The notes under the pieces were generated by a model, which made no database searches, was not told the DNA's origin, and was given only the letters and a program-made list of their open reading frames with translations. A DNA stretch of 17,221 nt from SXPK01 sp041168165 (GTDB lineage: Bacteria; Planctomycetota; UBA1135; UBA2386), in the NCBI GenBank assembly GCA_041168165.1, contig JBEELK010000292.1, positions 1 through 17,221 of the forward strand, in the 5' to 3' direction. The translations under genes were made by a program, and so were the position numbers. Of this stretch, positions 14,738 through 17,221 are shown piece by piece (position 1 is the first letter of the stretch; every line of letters begins with the position of its first letter).

Positions 14738-15064
14738 TCAAATCGGCCAGACGAGGAAGCCCGCGTGCTTTTGCGCGTCCTCGCGCCACGTGCCCCAGAT
14801 GCCGCGGCCTTCGCGGAACCCGCGATAGAGCACCTTGCGGCCCGTCGCGTACTTCTTGGTCCAACGCACTTCGCGCGAATCGAGGTCGTAGCAACCCTTG
14901 ATCACGAAGTCGCCGTGACGATCCCAACCGGATCCGCGAATGACGCCGCCGTCGAACGTCAGCTCGAGGTCCTCGGGGATCCTTCGACCTGACACCTGAA
15001 AGAACCCCGTCCACGGGCTGGACGGGAAATCGGCTTCGCGCGCGGGGGCATGCATGAAGCCCAT
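14738..15064 (-). CDS. Conserved small protein of unknown function
   Basis: This protein of about 108 residues is Gly-, Trp- and Asp-rich with a regular strand pattern: WTGFFQVSGRRIPEDLELTF, GGVIRGSGWDRHGDFVIKGCYD, REVRWTKKYATGRKVLYRGF and GRGIWGTWREDAQKHAGFLVWP. The pattern suggests a compact beta-barrel or sheet. I recall similar bacterial and eukaryotic sequences but cannot name a family with confidence. It has no signal peptide or membrane segment. The start is uncertain: ATG at 15064 is listed, ATG at 15055 is also possible, and the frame is open to a GTG at 15115. A 16-bp palindrome sits just upstream of 15064. It may be co-transcribed with the endonuclease-fold gene, which ends 66 bases upstream. 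Confidence 0.65.
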   Translation of the reverse strand: MGFMHAPAREADFPSSPWTGFFQVSGRRIPEDLELTFDGGVIRGSGWDRHGDFVIKGCYDLDSREVRWTKKYATGRKVLYRGFREGRGIWGTWREDAQKHAGFLVWPI

Positions 15065-15071
15065 CGTGGTC

Positions 15072-15087
15072 GCAATGCGCGCATTGC
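15072..15087. repeat. Perfect 16-bp palindrome before the small gene
   Basis: GCAATGCGCGCATTGC is a perfect palindrome whose near edge is eight bases upstream of the ATG at 15064, in the 66-base gap after the endonuclease-fold gene. It could be an operator or an mRNA hairpin. If the GTG at 15115 is the true start, it is coding and has no such meaning. Confidence 0.35.
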
Positions 15088-15130
15088 CCAGCCCCTCCGC
15101 CTCGCTTATGCGCACGCGCGCGCCGCAACG

Positions 15131-16348
15131 TCACTTCGCTGGAGCGAAGCCCACGTCGACAAAGACGAGCCTGTGGTCGCTGGCGCCGACGATTGCGCCG
15201 CCGGGCTCGCGTTGCGTCGGCCAGTACACCGCGGAGTTCGCGAAGTAGAGCGAGCGCGATGGAAGCGCGTAGTCGACGCGCAGATTGCCTGGCCCGCCGG
15301 TCCCAGGCGCGCCCGCCTTGGGAGCTTCGTCCTCGAAGTCCGCGGTGTCGCACGCGGCATCGCCCTTGTGCTCCGCATTGAGCGCCCATTGCTCAAGGCT
15401 CGCTTGCTTGCCGCCCGCGCTCTTCGGCGACGGATCGAACACGCGCGGATGCGCGAGCAACTGAAGCAGCGCATCGCGCTTGCTGTCGCCATCGATCGGA
15501 TCGCAGTTGAGATCGCCGAGCACGACGAAGTGCGAGTCCGCTGCGAGTCCGCCGCGCGCGCCTTGGTCATCGACGATCCACTGCGAACGCTCCGGCGTCA
15601 GGTAGTCGAGCCAGAACCGAATCTCGTCGTGGTTGCGACAACCATTGCGATCCTCTGCGCCATCGAACGCAGGCGGCGTCGGATGGCTGCACAGCATGTG
15701 CACGTCGCGGCCGGCGATGCGAACCGGCACGTCCCAGTGGCTCTTCGACGAGAGCCGCAGCGCGTTCCAATCTTCGTCGGACCAATAGCCCGCTGGACGA
15801 AGCGCGTTGGGCATCGCGCTCCACGGCAGCATGCGGAACGTGCGCACCGCGTCGCTGCGGATCGGATGCCGCGACAACAGTGCCATCGCGTATTGCCCGC
15901 GGAACTTGCCGTAGCCATACGCGTCCCCGGGACCATCTGACTTGCCGTCGCGGTCGAGATCGCGACCGCTCGGCTCGCCCGTGTTCGACGCGGCGAAGAG
16001 CACGTGCGCGAAGTCGATCGGCTTCTGCCCGTTCTGCGACACCGCGAGGTAGTCCTTCGCGAACACGCGCGCGGCTTCTTCGCCTTCATCGCGGTCGAGT
16101 TCGCACAGCAGCAGCACGTCGATGTCCGCGCGCTGCACCACTTCTGCGATCTTGCGCGCTTGTTCGCTGCCCGCGCGCAACTCGGCGAGCATCGCCGTCG
16201 GCTCTTTGCGATTCATCGCAGCATTGAACGAAGCGATGCGAACGGTCGGCACGGCCTTCGTGCCCATGTCGCGCTGCAGCACGAGCCACGACAGCGGCAG
16301 GCTGAGCAGGATGCACGCGACGGATAGCTTGGTGTAGTCGAGCTTCAC
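15131..16348 (-). CDS. Membrane-anchored endonuclease/exonuclease/phosphatase family protein
   Basis: This 405-residue protein starts with a hydrophobic segment (about residues 8-24, LSVACILLSLPLSWLVL), so it is probably exported or anchored with the domain outside the cytoplasm. The rest is an EEP-fold metal-dependent phosphoesterase: IASFNAAMN (N42), VLLLCELDRDEG (E83), GQYAMALLSRHPI, MLCSHPTPPAFDG (H222), VVLGDLNCDP (D279, N281), LRVDYALP (D359) and GASDHRLVFVDV (D391, H392). All catalytic positions appear intact. The SNTGEPSGRDLDRDGKSDGPGDAYGYG segment is an Asp/Gly loop typical of one extracellular subgroup. The substrate (DNA, RNA or phosphoester) cannot be read from sequence. The start is a GTG without a clear ribosome site, 24 bases after the upstream gene's stop, so the two probably form an operon. 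Confidence 0.9.
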   Translation of the reverse strand: MKLDYTKLSVACILLSLPLSWLVLQRDMGTKAVPTVRIASFNAAMNRKEPTAMLAELRAGSEQARKIAEVVQRADIDVLLLCELDRDEGEEAARVFAKDYLAVSQNGQKPIDFAHVLFAASNTGEPSGRDLDRDGKSDGPGDAYGYGKFRGQYAMALLSRHPIRSDAVRTFRMLPWSAMPNALRPAGYWSDEDWNALRLSSKSHWDVPVRIAGRDVHMLCSHPTPPAFDGAEDRNGCRNHDEIRFWLDYLTPERSQWIVDDQGARGGLAADSHFVVLGDLNCDPIDGDSKRDALLQLLAHPRVFDPSPKSAGGKQASLEQWALNAEHKGDAACDTADFEDEAPKAGAPGTGGPGNLRVDYALPSRSLYFANSAVYWPTQREPGGAIVGASDHRLVFVDVGFAPAK

Positions 16349-16372
16349 CCGCAGAAGCCTACGCGCTCGCGG

Positions 16373-17221
16373 CTACAGCTTCTCGATGCGCATTTCGCCA
16401 TGCGAACTGCTGGACGCAGCCATCGCGAGGTTGTCCGCCATGTGACAGGGCGCAACAAACATCGCGTCCGCGAGCGGCAACTGCGCCTCGGGGCCGATCA
16501 CGACAACCGCGTCGTTCGCTTGCAACACCGTGTCTGGCGCAACGAAGGGCAAGTTCTGACTCCCCCGACGCACGGCGACGATCGTGCAGCCCGTGTGATT
16601 GCGGAAACCAATCTCAGAGAGCTTCTTGCCGATCACGCACGCGCCGGTTCCGACGCGATGGATGCCGACGCCAAGTCCTGGGATCAAGTCAGCGATGCCC
16701 GCCGCCTCGGCGCGCGCGACGCTTGCCACCTTGTTGATCGCGCCAGCTTCGGCGCGCACTTGCGCGATCTGCCTGCCGATCTCATCCGACTTGACGAGGA
16801 AGCGCAGCAGCGTGCGTGCGAGGATCTCGACCGACGCTTCCAGCTCTTGCGGCACCACTTCCTTGGCGCCTGCGCGCAAGAGCGGCTCGACCTCGCCGAT
16901 GTAGACCGCGCGCGCGAGCACATGAACGTGCGGCGCAATGTCTCTCGCGATCTGCGCGATGCGCTTTGCGGCTTCGACATCGTTGACCGCCAGCACGAGC
17001 ATGCGCGCGTGCGCGATACCGAGCGCTTTCAACGTCGATGCACGCGTCGCATCGCCGAACTCGATAGGCACGCCCTTTTGGCGTTCAGCGCGCACGGTGT
17101 TGGCGTTCATCTCGACCGCGACGACGGGCAAACCGAGGCTCTGCAACGTGTGCACGAGCGTGCGACCCGTGGGGCCATAGCCGACGACGATCGCGTGGTC
17201 CGTGCGCGAATCGTCCGCCTT
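16373..17221 (-). CDS. Cation transporter C-terminal TrkA/RCK domains (5' truncated)
   Basis: The frame stays open to the right edge, so only the last 282 residues are seen. They begin with a Rossmann-fold RCK_N/TrkA-N domain: AIVVGYGPTGRTLVHTLQSLG (G14, G16, G19), VVAVEMN, GDATRASTLKALGI, ARMLVLAVNDVEAAKRIAQIARDIAPHVHVLARA and GAKEVVPQELEASVEILARTLLRFL. A TrkA-C domain follows: IGKKLSEIGFRNHTGCTIVAVRRGSQNLPFVAPDTVLQANDAVVVIGPEAQL. This order at a C-terminus is typical of KefB/KefC/YbaL-type CPA2 cation:proton antiporters, whose membrane part would lie beyond the window. A TrkA-like or channel-linked protein is the alternative. The apparent GTG start at 17155 would break the nucleotide-binding motif and is not real. 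Confidence 0.85.
   Translation of the reverse strand, partial: KADDSRTDHAIVVGYGPTGRTLVHTLQSLGLPVVAVEMNANTVRAERQKGVPIEFGDATRASTLKALGIAHARMLVLAVNDVEAAKRIAQIARDIAPHVHVLARAVYIGEVEPLLRAGAKEVVPQELEASVEILARTLLRFLVKSDEIGRQIAQVRAEAGAINKVASVARAEAAGIADLIPGLGVGIHRVGTGACVIGKKLSEIGFRNHTGCTIVAVRRGSQNLPFVAPDTVLQANDAVVVIGPEAQLPLADAMFVAPCHMADNLAMAASSSSHGEMRIEKL

Noticed and set aside
17153..17155. GTG as the start of the TrkA/RCK gene
   Set aside because: The frame continues to the window edge with the nucleotide-binding motif VVGYGPTGRT, so the gene is truncated by the window.

Overview
This is a GC-rich, gene-dense bacterial chromosomal segment with single-copy housekeeping genes and no rRNA, tRNA or CRISPR that I could recognise. 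The best guess is a Planctomycetota-like organism. The support is indirect: an atypical ECF-type sigma factor, a large secreted di-haem oxidoreductase fused to extra beta domains, topoisomerase I with four zinc-less C-terminal repeats, and a zwf-opcA pair. Myxococcota or another high-GC lineage cannot be excluded without a tree.

Layout from left to right. topA (191-2848, +) ends at a strong hairpin and converges on an ECF-like sigma factor (2906-3670, -). That gene diverges from nadA (quinolinate synthase, 3825-4778, +). An NTF2/SnoaL-like protein (4803-5333, -) converges on nadA. A secreted di-haem oxidoreductase with an internal CBM6-like domain follows (5555-8353, +). Next is an 805-bp unit carrying a DUF433 antitoxin (8505-8735, +) and a DUF5615 PIN-like toxin (about 8732-9061, +). 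Perfect 55-bp direct repeats bracket this unit, and one repeat copy is the 3' end of the oxidoreductase gene. Then come a two-gene minus-strand pair (small membrane protein and DUF1801 protein, 9207-9930), yjjX (10036-10575, +), the zwf-opcA operon (10681-13142, +), an alpha/beta-hydrolase-fold lipoprotein without a catalytic serine (13181-14704, +), and a minus-strand block: a small conserved protein of unknown function, a membrane-anchored endonuclease/exonuclease/phosphatase-fold protein, and the C-terminal TrkA/RCK part of a cation transporter cut by the right edge.

Functions are mostly independent housekeeping: DNA topology, NAD synthesis, nucleotide clean-up, and entry to the pentose phosphate pathway with its assembly factor. 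The accessory part is the toxin-antitoxin unit beside the oxidoreductase. It looks like a small inserted cassette that regenerates the 3' end of its host gene.

Many start codons here have no Shine-Dalgarno sequence. Instead a -10-like hexamer lies only 6-13 bases upstream, usually followed by a C-rich run, which suggests widespread leaderless mRNAs. No stretch longer than 300 bases lacks a gene. The largest gaps are 1-190 (only a topA promoter candidate seen), 5334-5554 (divergent leader region with a 12-bp palindrome), 9062-9206 (second repeat copy) and 8354-8504 (leader of the TA unit).
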